Source: Pseudonocardia sp. SCN 73-27 (GTDB taxonomy: Bacteria; Actinomycetota; Actinomycetes; Mycobacteriales; Pseudonocardiaceae). From it: DNA of 34,623 nt. This document shows, in pieces, positions 23,391 through 32,137 of this stretch. Numbering within the stretch: the stretch's first letter is position 1; each line of letters begins with the position of its first letter. Position numbers and translations under genes: made by a program. The notes beneath the pieces were generated by a model. It saw only the letters and a program-made list of their open reading frames with translations, ran no database searches and was not told where the DNA came from. Location: assembly GCA_001725415.1 (NCBI GenBank), contig MEGH01000062.1, positions 1 through 34,623 on the forward strand, in the 5' to 3' direction.

Positions 23391-24337
23391 TCAGGCGACG
23401 GGCGGCAACCATCTCGACGCACCGGTCGCACGCTGCACGCACAGCTCCGATCGCAACGAGCCGGCCCGGCGGCGCCGGTCCCCGAGGAGCCGCGCGACGG
23501 TTGCGGTCCGATCGCACGCGAGCCGCAGCTGTGACTGCTCGCAGCGGGCGTGCAGATCGGTCGCGGCCGCGGCCGACCTCACGGCCGTGACCGCCGCCGA
23601 AACCGCACTCGTCACAGCGGAGTCCTGACTCACCCCGACGGTGGCCGCGGCCAGCACCTCGACGCACCGGACGAGATGCGCCCGGCGCACGACCTCGTCG
23701 ACCAGCGGCTCGACGCCCTCGGCAGGCGACGGGCCGCCACGCCGTCGAACCGGGCCCGGGCGGTCGGCCGGGTGAGGTCCGGCCCCGATTCGCGAACCGT
23801 CGAGGCCGGCCTGTCGACGGCCAGGAGCGTGACCTTGTCCTCCGCGGTCCGGGCGACGACGAGCCAGCGGTCCGCGTCGAGTCCGTGCAGGACGTTCGTG
23901 ACGTCGCCGTGCACGACGGTCTCCCACTCGCCGTCTCCCTCGACCCGGCCTCCGAAGGCGACGGCGACCACGCTGTCGCCGGTGGCGATCTCGGTGAGCA
24001 GACCACGCTCGCCGAGTGCGATCGCGACCAACGGGGCGACGATCGCCGAGGACAGGAACGGCACCGGCGCCGGAATCCGCGACAACGCCCACGCCACGGA
24101 GAGGCTACGGCTGAGGCTCGCCCCCTGCCCCCCGCACTCCGTCGGCACGAGCAGCCCGCCGACCCCGTGGCCGCACAGGGCATCCCACGCGTCGCGGACT
24201 GCGAACTCGTTGCCGCCGGAGGCGTCCGGCTCCTCGGCCGGGGACCACAACGCCGGCAGGTGTGTGAGGAGCGCGTCGACGATGTCGAACTCGGCCGGGT
24301 CGGCCGACGGGAACGGGCGCAGGTCGTCGTTCTTCAT
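23391..24337 (-). pseudogene. Acyl-CoA dehydrogenase-like gene, frameshifted
   Basis: From ATG 24337 the first about 200 residues look like an acyl-CoA dehydrogenase N-terminal and middle domain: GVGGLLVPTECGGQGASL, then SRIPAPVPFL, GDVTNVLHGLDADRWLVVA and DGVAARRLP. The frame then runs into Ser/Arg-rich sequence to a stop at 23630. One extra base near 23720 restores the family-like text PEGVEPL...RCVEVLAAATVGVSQ in the next frame, which ends at 23391. Beyond that the FAD-binding C-terminal domain (usual total about 380 residues) is not recognisable. It follows the aldehyde dehydrogenase by 30 bases in the permease operon. A decayed gene is most likely; a sequencing error explains only the first break. 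Confidence 0.7.
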
Positions 24338-24367
24338 GGTCAGGGACCTCTCGGCAGTCGTCGACGA

Positions 24368-25843
24368 TCACGCCGGCGGGAACGGGTGCGAGATGTACTT
24401 CGTCTCCAGGTACTCGTGCAGTCCGACGTCGCTGCCCTCGCGTCCGAGGCCCGACTGCTTCATCCCGCCGAACGGAGCGGACGCGTCGGACACGAGGCCG
24501 CGGTTGAGCCCGACCATGCCGCACTCGAGGGTGTGGGCGGCCCGCGTGAGCCGCGCCGCGTCCCGCGACCAGGCGAACCCGACGAGGCCCGCGTCCGTGT
24601 CGGATGCGATCCGCAACGCTTCCTCCTCGGAGTCGACGAGGCGGACGGACGCGACCGGCGCGAAGACCTCTTCACGCCAGACCGCCGAGTCCGTGCGCAC
24701 GTCGGTCAGGAGGACCGGCCGCAGGAACGCCGACCCGGGCTCGGGATCGTCGGACAGGACCGGTGTCGCACCGTCGGCGATCGCCGCCCGGACGAGCCCG
24801 GCCGCACGGTCGCGTTGCCTGTTGTCGATCATCGGGCCGAGGGTCGTCGCCGGGTCGGCACCGTGCCCGACGACCTGGGCCCGGAGCCGGTCGGCGAACG
24901 CCGCGACGAACTCGTCACCGACACGGCGATCGACGATGAACCGGTTCGCTGCGACGCAGCTCTGCCCGCCGTTGCGGAGCTTGGCGACGACCGCGCCGTC
25001 GACCGCGGCGTCGAGGTCCGCGTCGGCGAAGACGATGAACGGGGCGTTGCCGCCCAGCTCCATCGACGTCCGCAGCACCCCGTTCGCCGAGGCCGCGAGC
25101 AGGCGGCGGCCGACCTCGGTGGAGCCGGTGAAGGAGAGCTTGCGGATGCGACGGTCGTCGAGCATGCGGGCCACGACCTGCCCAGGCCGCGAGGTCGTGA
25201 GCACATTGACCACCCCCGGCGGCACGCCGACCTCGACGAGGAGGTCCGCGAACAGCAGGGCGGTCAGCGGTGTCTCCTCGGCCGGCTTGACGACGACCGT
25301 GCACCCCGCGGCGAGGGCGGGCGCGATCTTGCGGGTCAGCATCGCCAGCGGGAAGTTCCACGGGGTGATCAGCAACGACGGCCCGACCGGCTGCCTGATC
25401 GTCGTGTGGAACGCGGTGCCGTCGGGGGCTGTCCGCGTCGTGCCTGTTGCGCGCACCGCCTCCTCGGCGTACCAGCGGAGGAACTCCCCGCCGTACGCGA
25501 CCTCCGCCCGCGACTCCGCGAGTGGCTTGCCCATCTCGCTCGTGATCACCGACGCGAACTCGCCCGCCCGGGCCATCAGGAGATCGTAGGCCGCACGCAG
25601 CATCTCCCCCCGGTACCGCGGAGCGGTCCTCGACCAGCTGCCGAAGGCCGTCGCCGCGGCATCCACGGCGTCCACCGCGTCCTCCGGTGCGGCGTCGGCG
25701 ATCTCGGCGAGGGTCGACCCGGTCGCAGGGTCCGTCACGACCAGCGGCGCGCCGGCCGTCCGTGGCTCGCGCCATTCACCCGCGACCAGCAGCTGCGTCG
25801 GCGCGGCAGCCACGGCCGGCGCCGGGAGGGACGTCGTGCTCAT
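24368..25843 (-). CDS. NAD(P)-dependent aldehyde dehydrogenase (succinate-semialdehyde type)
   Basis: This 491-residue enzyme has the full ALDH set: PWNFPLAMLTRKIAPALAAG, cofactor loop FTGSTEVG, general base Glu262 in MELGGNAPF and nucleophile Cys296 in NGGQSCVAAN. The C-terminal APFGGMKQSGLGREG and the tail YLETKYI resemble GabD-type succinate-semialdehyde dehydrogenases. It oxidises an aldehyde, possibly a dicarboxylic semialdehyde, to the acid in the cytoplasm. The ATG at 25843 overlaps the permease stop (ATGA), so the two are coupled. With HyuAB across the divergent promoter, a route from lactam through an amino acid to a semialdehyde is attractive but inferred. Confidence 0.9.
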   Translation of the reverse strand: MSTTSLPAPAVAAAPTQLLVAGEWREPRTAGAPLVVTDPATGSTLAEIADAAPEDAVDAVDAAATAFGSWSRTAPRYRGEMLRAAYDLLMARAGEFASVITSEMGKPLAESRAEVAYGGEFLRWYAEEAVRATGTTRTAPDGTAFHTTIRQPVGPSLLITPWNFPLAMLTRKIAPALAAGCTVVVKPAEETPLTALLFADLLVEVGVPPGVVNVLTTSRPGQVVARMLDDRRIRKLSFTGSTEVGRRLLAASANGVLRTSMELGGNAPFIVFADADLDAAVDGAVVAKLRNGGQSCVAANRFIVDRRVGDEFVAAFADRLRAQVVGHGADPATTLGPMIDNRQRDRAAGLVRAAIADGATPVLSDDPEPGSAFLRPVLLTDVRTDSAVWREEVFAPVASVRLVDSEEEALRIASDTDAGLVGFAWSRDAARLTRAAHTLECGMVGLNRGLVSDASAPFGGMKQSGLGREGSDVGLHEYLETKYISHPFPPA

Positions 25844-27504
25844 GCCTGCGGCTCCGTGGCCTTCTGGGTGGCGTCCACCGCGACCGGTGTGGTCGACACC
25901 GTCCGCGCCTCGGCGTAGGAGGCACGCAGGTAGGCGTTGTCGTTGCTGCCGCATTCGCCGCAGATCGGAGCGTGGTCGGGGGTCGCCGGGTTCCGATCCA
26001 TCTCCTGGGCGATGTAGGACCGCTCGCACGAGGAGCACTCCACCCGTGCCTCCCACGGGTCGTCGACCTCGAAGCGAGGATCGTGGGGGCGGATCAGCCG
26101 GACGTGCCGCTCCCCGGTGAGGTACCGGCCGATCGTGTAGAGGACGCCCGCGATCAGGAAGGCGAACGGCGGCGCCCACGTCGCCCCGAACGATCCGCCG
26201 GCCTCGACCATGACGATCCCGGTCACCGATGCGACGAGCCACGAGCCGAGCCCGACGACGTTGAACGCGGGGACCCGTCCGGGACGGAACTCGAACTCCT
26301 CCGACCGGCGACGGTCACGCCGCGCGAACACGAGGTACACGAGTGCGATCGCGACCCAGGCCACGACGACGACCCCCTGCCACTGGAGCGCTTTCAGCAG
26401 GTAGGAGATGGCGTTCGTCAGCATCAGCGCGAAGACCGCGACACCTGCCAGCACCACCCAGACCCGGCGCGGGAGCCGGATGCGGAACACGCGGGCGAAG
26501 AAGCTCTCTGCGTTGATACTCGCCAGGTAGTAATTGGCCGTGTTGATCCTGGTCTGGCTGACCCAGACCAGCGCGACACCGAAGATTCCGGTGAGGCCGA
26601 CGATCGCCTGCACCGCAGAGAGCTCGGTCAGGGTCGTGCCCGCGGTGAGGCTGTGCGCGAGGAAGATACCCACGACGGCGTTCACGCCCAGGGTCAGCGT
26701 GTAGAACAGCGGGCCGAAGGTGAGCCACTTGTGGAACCGGGCATCGGCGGTCTTCGCGAGCCGGGCGTAGTCCCACGTGAAGGGCTTCATGATCCACACG
26801 CCCATGTAGACCGAGAAGGCGAAGACCCAGCCGGGCGCATGGAAGTTCACCTGCGGGTCGACGGGGCCGGCGGTGAGCCAGTCGTTGCTGTAGCCGTTGA
26901 CGACGATCGTCCAGACGACGGCGACGGTCAGGCCGATGTAGTAGAAGGGCAGCAGGACGCCGTTCAGTTTGTCGAGCCAGGTGCGCACGCCGCCGATGAC
27001 GATCGGAATGCTGTACGCGGCGACGATCAGGTACCAGATCTGGATGTTTCCCCACCCCGTGTACTGGTGGAACACCTCAGCGACGACAGAGCCTTCGAAA
27101 ACGGCGTAGTAGAGCGCCGTTGCGCCGACGATCAATGGCGCTACCGCGGCTCCGAGATAGCCGAACAACGCGCGCGAGAACAGTGCACTGGATATCCCGG
27201 TGCGTGCGGCGTGTCGCCCCAGGAGCGTGCCGAAGACGCTGTAGGCGATGATCGACAGGCCGAGGCCGATCAAGGTGTCGCGCGTTCCGACGGCGAGCGA
27301 CACCGTCGCCCCGACGATCAGCCAGAACATGGCGCTCGCGAACGCGTACCACGCCATCAGCAGCGATACCCGTCCTGACCTCCATGTCCTCGGGGCGACA
27401 TGGAGCGCGTAGTCCTCCGTTCCCGCGCTCTTGACCACGCGCGGGTCGTCCTCGAAGGACACCCGAAGTGGCGCCAAGGAACCTGTTCGATCTTCCCCAC
27501 TCAT
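25840..27504 (-). CDS. NCS1-family permease with C-terminal zinc ribbon
   Basis: This 554-residue protein has 12 hydrophobic segments and NCS1 features such as an N-terminal WRSGRVSLLMAWYAF, ALYYAVFEGSVVAEVF and MKPFTWDYARLAK. The family imports cytosine, purines, allantoin, hydantoins or related N-heterocycles with Na+ or H+. After the last helix (about residue 470) comes a soluble tail with Cys490-x2-Cys493 and Cys515-x2-Cys518, which looks like a small zinc ribbon or rubredoxin-like knuckle. I do not know this as a standard part of NCS1 proteins. The ATG at 27504 has GGAGG seven bases upstream. It heads the minus-strand operon with the aldehyde dehydrogenase, divergent from hyuAB. Confidence 0.88.
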   Translation of the reverse strand: MSGEDRTGSLAPLRVSFEDDPRVVKSAGTEDYALHVAPRTWRSGRVSLLMAWYAFASAMFWLIVGATVSLAVGTRDTLIGLGLSIIAYSVFGTLLGRHAARTGISSALFSRALFGYLGAAVAPLIVGATALYYAVFEGSVVAEVFHQYTGWGNIQIWYLIVAAYSIPIVIGGVRTWLDKLNGVLLPFYYIGLTVAVVWTIVVNGYSNDWLTAGPVDPQVNFHAPGWVFAFSVYMGVWIMKPFTWDYARLAKTADARFHKWLTFGPLFYTLTLGVNAVVGIFLAHSLTAGTTLTELSAVQAIVGLTGIFGVALVWVSQTRINTANYYLASINAESFFARVFRIRLPRRVWVVLAGVAVFALMLTNAISYLLKALQWQGVVVVAWVAIALVYLVFARRDRRRSEEFEFRPGRVPAFNVVGLGSWLVASVTGIVMVEAGGSFGATWAPPFAFLIAGVLYTIGRYLTGERHVRLIRPHDPRFEVDDPWEARVECSSCERSYIAQEMDRNPATPDHAPICGECGSNDNAYLRASYAEARTVSTTPVAVDATQKATEPQA

Positions 27505-27575
27505 GAGGTGCCTCCGAGGATCTGCGAGAAGAACTGTCGGCGAGATGGCCGGTATTGCGCATCCGCGGCGGGTCG

Positions 27576-27590
27576 TTCGCATGTCGCGAA
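27576..27590. promoter_or_regulatory. Small palindrome in the permease leader
   Basis: TTCGC (27576-27580) is inverted as GCGAA (27586-27590) with five bases between. It lies between the predicted permease promoter and its ATG, where a repressor could bind. Confidence 0.3.
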
Positions 27591-27614
27591 ACCTCGAGCC
27601 GTACGGAGCGGTAG

Positions 27615-27644
27615 ATTATTTGCACGCCGCCGGGGGCGGTTCAA
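27615..27644 (-). promoter_or_regulatory. Predicted promoter of the permease operon
   Basis: On the minus strand TTGAAC (27644-27639) and AATAAT (27620-27615) match sigma-70-type -35 and -10 boxes in 4-5 of 6 positions each, with an 18-base spacer. This is one of the few AT-rich spots in the window. It gives a leader of about 100 bases before the ATG at 27504. Confidence 0.55.
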
Positions 27645-28015
27645 GCAGAGTTTCCGACAATCCACGACGACTGTTCTGGAGTACTGACAGGCAGCCGCCG
27701 GCCACAGTTCCTGTGCGTCTCCCAATCAGGCGGCGGCCCGTTTGGACATCGGATGACGGCTGGGCCACCGGCCCCCTGCCGGTGCTCCGAACGGCCGCCG
27801 GACCGGGCCGCGCGGGCAGCATCGACTCCTCGCGCACGGCGGGCAGGGCCGTCGGGCGCCGGAGCCGGCGGGGGCGGTCCGGAGCGACGACAAGTCGGTG
27901 GCCCGCGTCTCTCACTAGTTCCTATTGCCCCCGTCCGACCGGCTGAGCCAGATTGACAGGACCGCGGGGCCGACGCCCCGCAGCGCAGGCGCGACGAGAC
28001 GGGAGGAGGTGCACC
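27645..28015. promoter_or_regulatory. Divergent intergenic region between permease and hyuA
   Basis: No gene is supported here. It holds a 7-bp hairpin (CACCGGC 27766-27772 / GCCGGTG 27778-27784), a perfect TTGACA at 27953-27958 without a clear -10, a leader hairpin (GCGGGGC 27964-27970 / GCCCCGC 27975-27981) and the strong GGGAGGAGGT ribosome site at 28001-28010 for hyuA. It probably carries the hyuA promoter and regulator sites. No regulator gene is visible nearby. Confidence 0.5.
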
Positions 28016-30052
28016 GTGGGACAACGCGTTGCCGTCGACGTCGGGGGCACCTTCACCGACGTCTGTGTCGTCGGTGGTGACGACGGCCTCCTCGTCGCGA
28101 AGGTCCCGACCACGGAGCACGCGGTCGAGGGTGTCCTGCACGGTCTCGGGGAGGCCGGCGTGGACCTGAACCGCGTCGAGTTCTTCTCCCACGGGACGAC
28201 CGCCGCGACCAACGCCCTGCTCAACCGCCGTTTCCCGAAGGCGGCGCTGGTCACCACGCACGGGTTCCGGGACGTGCTCGAGATCGGCCGCGGCACCAAG
28301 AGCGACCTGTGGGACGCCTACGCCGACGTCGCCCCGCCCTACATCGCGCGCCGCGACCGCCTCGTCGTGTCGGAGCGGATCGACGGCATGGGCCGGGTCA
28401 TCACCCCGCTGGACCTGCACGAGGCCGACGCGGTGATCGAGACGCTGCGCCGACGCGAGGTCGAGACGGTCGCGGTCTGTTTTCTCAACTCCTATGTCAA
28501 CCCGGCCCACGAGCAGGAGATGGAGCGCCTGATCAGGGCAGCACTGCCGGACGTGGTCGTGTCGGTGTCCAGCACGGTCCTGCCCGAGATCCAGGAGCAC
28601 GAGCGCTTCTCGACGACCGTCGTGAACGCGCTGTTGTCGCCGCTGGTCAAGCAGTACACGACCGGCCTGGAGTCCGAGCTCGGCCGCGCCGGCTACCGGG
28701 GCAGGCTGCAGCTCCTGCACGGCGGCGGTGGGCTCATGTCGTCCCAGACCGCCGAGCGGTACGCCGGGCGGCTGGCCTCCTCCGGGGTTGCGGCGGGTGC
28801 GATCGCCGGCAAGCACATCGCGCTGGCCTGCGGCTTCGAGAACTCGATCGGCCTGGACATCGGCGGGACGAGCGCCGACATCTCGATCGTCTTCGACGGC
28901 GAGTCCCGGATCGTGCGCAACTGGCACGTCGACTACGGCCACCCGATCTGCTTCCCGTCGCTGGAGGTGCTGACCATCGGCGCCGGTGGCGGGTCGCTGG
29001 CCTGGGTCGACGACGGTGGCGCCCTGCGTGTCGGCCCGCAGTCGGCGGGCGCCAACCCCGGACCGGCCTGCTACGGCCTGGGCGGTACGTCGGCGACCAC
29101 CACCGACGCACAGCTGGTGCTGGGCCGGATCGGCACGTCGCTCGCCGGCGGGACGCGGATCCTCGATCCCGACGCGGCCGCGCGGGCGGTCGGGTTGGTC
29201 GCGGCCGAGCTCGGCTGCTCCGCCGAGGAGGCCGCTGTCGGGATCGTCCGCGTGGCGTCGGCCGACATGGCCGACGCGCTGCGCATCATGTCGGTCCGGC
29301 GAGGACACGACCCGCGCGAGTTCGCGCTGGTCGCGTTCGGCGGGGCAGGCCCGCTGCACGCGGTTGAGCTCGCTCGCGAGCTGGGGATCCCCGAGATCGT
29401 CGTGCCGCCGCACCCCGGTACGACGTCGGCGCTCGGGTGCCTGCTCGTCGACACCCGCCACGATCTCAGCACGATGTTCATCCGTGGGGTCGACTCCGCC
29501 GACCCCTACGAGGTCGAGTCGGCGTTCCTCGAGCTCGAGGCGTCGTCGCGGGACAGCCTGGTGGACGACCATGTCGCACCCGAGCGGATGAGCCTGCAGC
29601 GCTACGTGGAGATGCGTTACCGCGGGCAGTACCGGTCACTGTCCATCCCCGTCGACGGACCCGTGCGTGGCCTCGACGGGCTCACCGCCAAGTTCCACAC
29701 CCAGCACCATCGCGAGTTCGGGTTCAGCCAGCCCGAGGCAGAGGTCGAGCTGTACCAGCTCTCGGTCTCCGCGCTCGGCGTGATCGACAAGCCCGAGGTA
29801 CGGCCCGGGACCTGGGGTTCCCCGCCACTCACGCCCGCGACCCGCCGTCGGGTCCGGTCGGTCGACACGGACAGCTGGATCGACACCCCCGTGTTCGACC
29901 GGACGGACCTCTTCCCAGGGGCTCGTATCGACGGGCCCGCGCTGATCTCGCAGTCGGACTCGACGACCCTGCTCCCGCCCGGGGCCGCCGCCGTCGTCGA
30001 CGACATGCTGAACCTGCGCGTCACCCCGCGTCAGGAGGTGACGGTCCGATGA
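28016..30052 (+). CDS. hyuA: Hydantoinase/oxoprolinase A subunit (ATP-dependent amidase)
   Basis: This 678-residue protein begins with the actin-like ATP-binding motif VAVDVGGTFTDVCVV, has the second phosphate motif GLDIGGTSADIS in the middle and GGAGPLHAVELARELG near residue 445, all diagnostic for HyuA/oxoprolinase A proteins. Paired with HyuB these hydrolyse hydantoins, 5-oxoproline, lactams such as caprolactam, or carboxylate ketones in the acetone/acetophenone carboxylase branch. The GTG start at 28016 follows a near-perfect ribosome site. It overlaps hyuB by 4 bases. No third (gamma) subunit like that of acetone carboxylase is seen, which favours an amide-ring opener. Confidence 0.9.
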   Translation: MGQRVAVDVGGTFTDVCVVGGDDGLLVAKVPTTEHAVEGVLHGLGEAGVDLNRVEFFSHGTTAATNALLNRRFPKAALVTTHGFRDVLEIGRGTKSDLWDAYADVAPPYIARRDRLVVSERIDGMGRVITPLDLHEADAVIETLRRREVETVAVCFLNSYVNPAHEQEMERLIRAALPDVVVSVSSTVLPEIQEHERFSTTVVNALLSPLVKQYTTGLESELGRAGYRGRLQLLHGGGGLMSSQTAERYAGRLASSGVAAGAIAGKHIALACGFENSIGLDIGGTSADISIVFDGESRIVRNWHVDYGHPICFPSLEVLTIGAGGGSLAWVDDGGALRVGPQSAGANPGPACYGLGGTSATTTDAQLVLGRIGTSLAGGTRILDPDAAARAVGLVAAELGCSAEEAAVGIVRVASADMADALRIMSVRRGHDPREFALVAFGGAGPLHAVELARELGIPEIVVPPHPGTTSALGCLLVDTRHDLSTMFIRGVDSADPYEVESAFLELEASSRDSLVDDHVAPERMSLQRYVEMRYRGQYRSLSIPVDGPVRGLDGLTAKFHTQHHREFGFSQPEAEVELYQLSVSALGVIDKPEVRPGTWGSPPLTPATRRRVRSVDTDSWIDTPVFDRTDLFPGARIDGPALISQSDSTTLLPPGAAAVVDDMLNLRVTPRQEVTVR

Positions 30053-32055
30053 CCGCCTCCGACCCGACGGTCGCCGGGCCGTCGGTGGTCGCCCCGGCCG
30101 CCGGCCCCGCGCTCGACCCGATCACGAGCGAGGTGCTCCGCAACGCCTTCGTGACGGCCGTCGACCTGATGGCCGAACAGCTGCTGCGGACCTCGCACTC
30201 GTTCGTCATCCACGCGCGGGACTTCTCCGGCGCCCTCAGCGACGCCAACGGCGACACCGTCGCACAGGGCAGCCAGGACGTGGCCGTCCAGGTCGGGACG
30301 CTGCACTTCTCCGCGAAGGCCGTGCTCGACGCGTTCCCCGGCGACATCTGCGAGGGCGACGTCTTCGTCCTCAACGACCCCTACGCCGGTGGCACCCATT
30401 TCAACGACGTCCGCGTCCTCCGCCCGATCTTCGACGACGGCGTCCTGATCGCCATGGCCCAGAGCAACGGGCACTGGGCCGACGTCGGCGGGTCGGCCCC
30501 GGGGTCGTTCGACACGACCGCGGTCGAGCACTTCGGCGAAGGACTCCGGATCACACCGGTCCGCGTGTGGCACCGCGGCACGTACCTCGCCGACGTGGCC
30601 CGGCTCATCGCCTCGAACACCCGGGCGCCCGAGGACGCCGAGGGGGACCTGCTGTCCCAGGCCGAGGCGACGCGGGTCTGCGAGCGCGAGGTCCTCCGGC
30701 TCACGGCCAAGTACGGCCGTCAGGCCGTCCTCGCCGCCTTCGAGGAGTCGCAGGCCTACGTCGAACGAGTCGTCCGCCGCCGCGTCGGTGCGCTCCCGGA
30801 CGGCTACTGGGAGGCGGAGGACTACATCGACGTCGACCCGAACCAGGGCGACGGGCTCGTCCCGATCCGCGTCGGGATGCACATCGCGGGCGACGCGATC
30901 CGGTACGACCTCGGTGGCTCCCACCCTGCCATCGGCAGCTTCCTGAACTCCGCCTTCGGCGGGACGTTCTCGGCCATCGTCGCCGGCACCAAGACGTTCT
31001 TCCCCGACGTCCCGCTGAACTCGGGCTTCTACCGCCCGTTGCTCGTCGACTTCGGGCCACCGGGGACCGTCGTGAACGCGTCGTGGCCCACAGCGGTGAC
31101 GGGGTTCTACGCCGGCCCCTACGAGAAGATCGTCAGCGCGATCTTCCAGATCTGGTCGGAGATCGTCCCGGAGCGGGCCATCAGCACGTCGTTCAACCTG
31201 GAGTACCTCCTGCTGGGCGGCCGTGACGTGCGCCGCGGCAGGCAGGGCCGGTTCATGTACTACGACTGGATGGCCGGCGGGTGGGGCGGCCGCAACGGCA
31301 AGGACGGCTCCAACGCGACGGCGTCGATCTTCGGTGTCGGCCACGCCATCCAGTCGATCGAGATGCAGGAACGCTCCTCTCCCATCCTCACCGGCCGGTG
31401 CGAGCTCCGGACCGACTCCGCCGGACCGGGCGAGTTCCGCGGCGGCCTCGGGCTGGTCAAGGAGGTGACGCTGACCGACGGCGACGGCGTCGTCCTGTCC
31501 TACTGCTCCGACCGCGCACGGTCGGTCATCACCGGCACCGGCGGCGGTCTACCGAGCTGCCCGCACGGCCTGTCCATCAACCCGCGCTCGGCCGGAGCCC
31601 GCTACCTCGGCGCGCTCGCCTCACGACTCACGATCGTCCCGGGGGACTCACTCGAGCGGCCGTCGGCCGGGGGCGGCGGGTTCGGCGACCCGTTGTGCCG
31701 CGACCCGGAGCGCGTGCTCGCCGACGTCGTCGACGACTACGTATCCGTCGACCGGGCCCGCAAGGACTACGGCGTCGTCATCCGCAACGCCCCGGAGGAT
31801 CCGGACTCCTTCCAGGTCGACGACGTCGGAACCGCAGCGGAACGGCGGCGCCTGCGCAGCCACCGCGTCGACGCGCTCCATGCCGCTCCCGCCGCGATCG
31901 CGGAGATGTACGTGAACGGCGAGCTCGACGAGTTCGACCTCGTCCGTCAGTTCGGCGTCATCCTCGACTGGGGCAGCGGCCGGCTGCTGGACCGGACGAC
32001 CGAGCAGTTCCGCGACATCCTCCAGCGCCGATGCGTGCGGTTCTGGCCCGCCTGA
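30049..32055 (+). CDS. hyuB: Hydantoinase B/oxoprolinase family subunit
   Basis: This 668-residue protein has the HyuB hallmarks: DPITSEVLRNAF near the N-terminus, VLNDPYAGGTHFNDVRVLRP, NGHWADVGGSAPGSF, GHAIQSIEMQERSSP and the C-terminal GGGGFGDPL, followed by a tail (about 595-668) beyond the catalytic core. HyuB holds the ring-opening or carboxylating site and receives activated intermediate from HyuA. The ATG at 30049 overlaps the hyuA stop. Relatives include CapB caprolactamase and NmpA/B-type N-methylpyrrolidone hydrolases. The monooxygenase alpha gene starts 82 bases downstream on the same strand. Exact substrate cannot be read from the sequence. Confidence 0.9.
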   Translation: MTASDPTVAGPSVVAPAAGPALDPITSEVLRNAFVTAVDLMAEQLLRTSHSFVIHARDFSGALSDANGDTVAQGSQDVAVQVGTLHFSAKAVLDAFPGDICEGDVFVLNDPYAGGTHFNDVRVLRPIFDDGVLIAMAQSNGHWADVGGSAPGSFDTTAVEHFGEGLRITPVRVWHRGTYLADVARLIASNTRAPEDAEGDLLSQAEATRVCEREVLRLTAKYGRQAVLAAFEESQAYVERVVRRRVGALPDGYWEAEDYIDVDPNQGDGLVPIRVGMHIAGDAIRYDLGGSHPAIGSFLNSAFGGTFSAIVAGTKTFFPDVPLNSGFYRPLLVDFGPPGTVVNASWPTAVTGFYAGPYEKIVSAIFQIWSEIVPERAISTSFNLEYLLLGGRDVRRGRQGRFMYYDWMAGGWGGRNGKDGSNATASIFGVGHAIQSIEMQERSSPILTGRCELRTDSAGPGEFRGGLGLVKEVTLTDGDGVVLSYCSDRARSVITGTGGGLPSCPHGLSINPRSAGARYLGALASRLTIVPGDSLERPSAGGGGFGDPLCRDPERVLADVVDDYVSVDRARKDYGVVIRNAPEDPDSFQVDDVGTAAERRRLRSHRVDALHAAPAAIAEMYVNGELDEFDLVRQFGVILDWGSGRLLDRTTEQFRDILQRRCVRFWPA

Positions 32056-32112
32056 ACCGACTCCTCCTCGCGGTGCGTTCCGCGCCGCCGACCTTCCCGC
32101 GACCCACGATCC

Positions 32113-32136
32113 GGAACCGAACGAGAGGAACCGAAC
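32113..32136 (+). repeat. Direct repeat covering the monooxygenase ribosome site
   Basis: GGAACCGAAC occurs at 32113-32122 and 32127-32136 with a 14-base period. The GAGAGGA overlapping the second copy is the ribosome-binding site of the alpha subunit (ATG 32138). Confidence 0.6.
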
Positions 32137-32137
32137 A

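Noticed and set aside
22353-24337. Anti-phage defence island (CPBP protease, MBL remnant)
   Set aside because: CPBP and MBL genes alone are common housekeeping or bacteriocin-related genes; no nuclease, toxin or sensor partner is seen.
27645-28015. Riboswitch upstream of hyuA
   Set aside because: Only short hairpins are present; no conserved riboswitch core could be recognised.
28016-32055. Acetone or acetophenone carboxylase
   Set aside because: A and B subunits fit, but no gamma or biotin-type partner is present; kept as the broader hydantoinase/oxoprolinase call.
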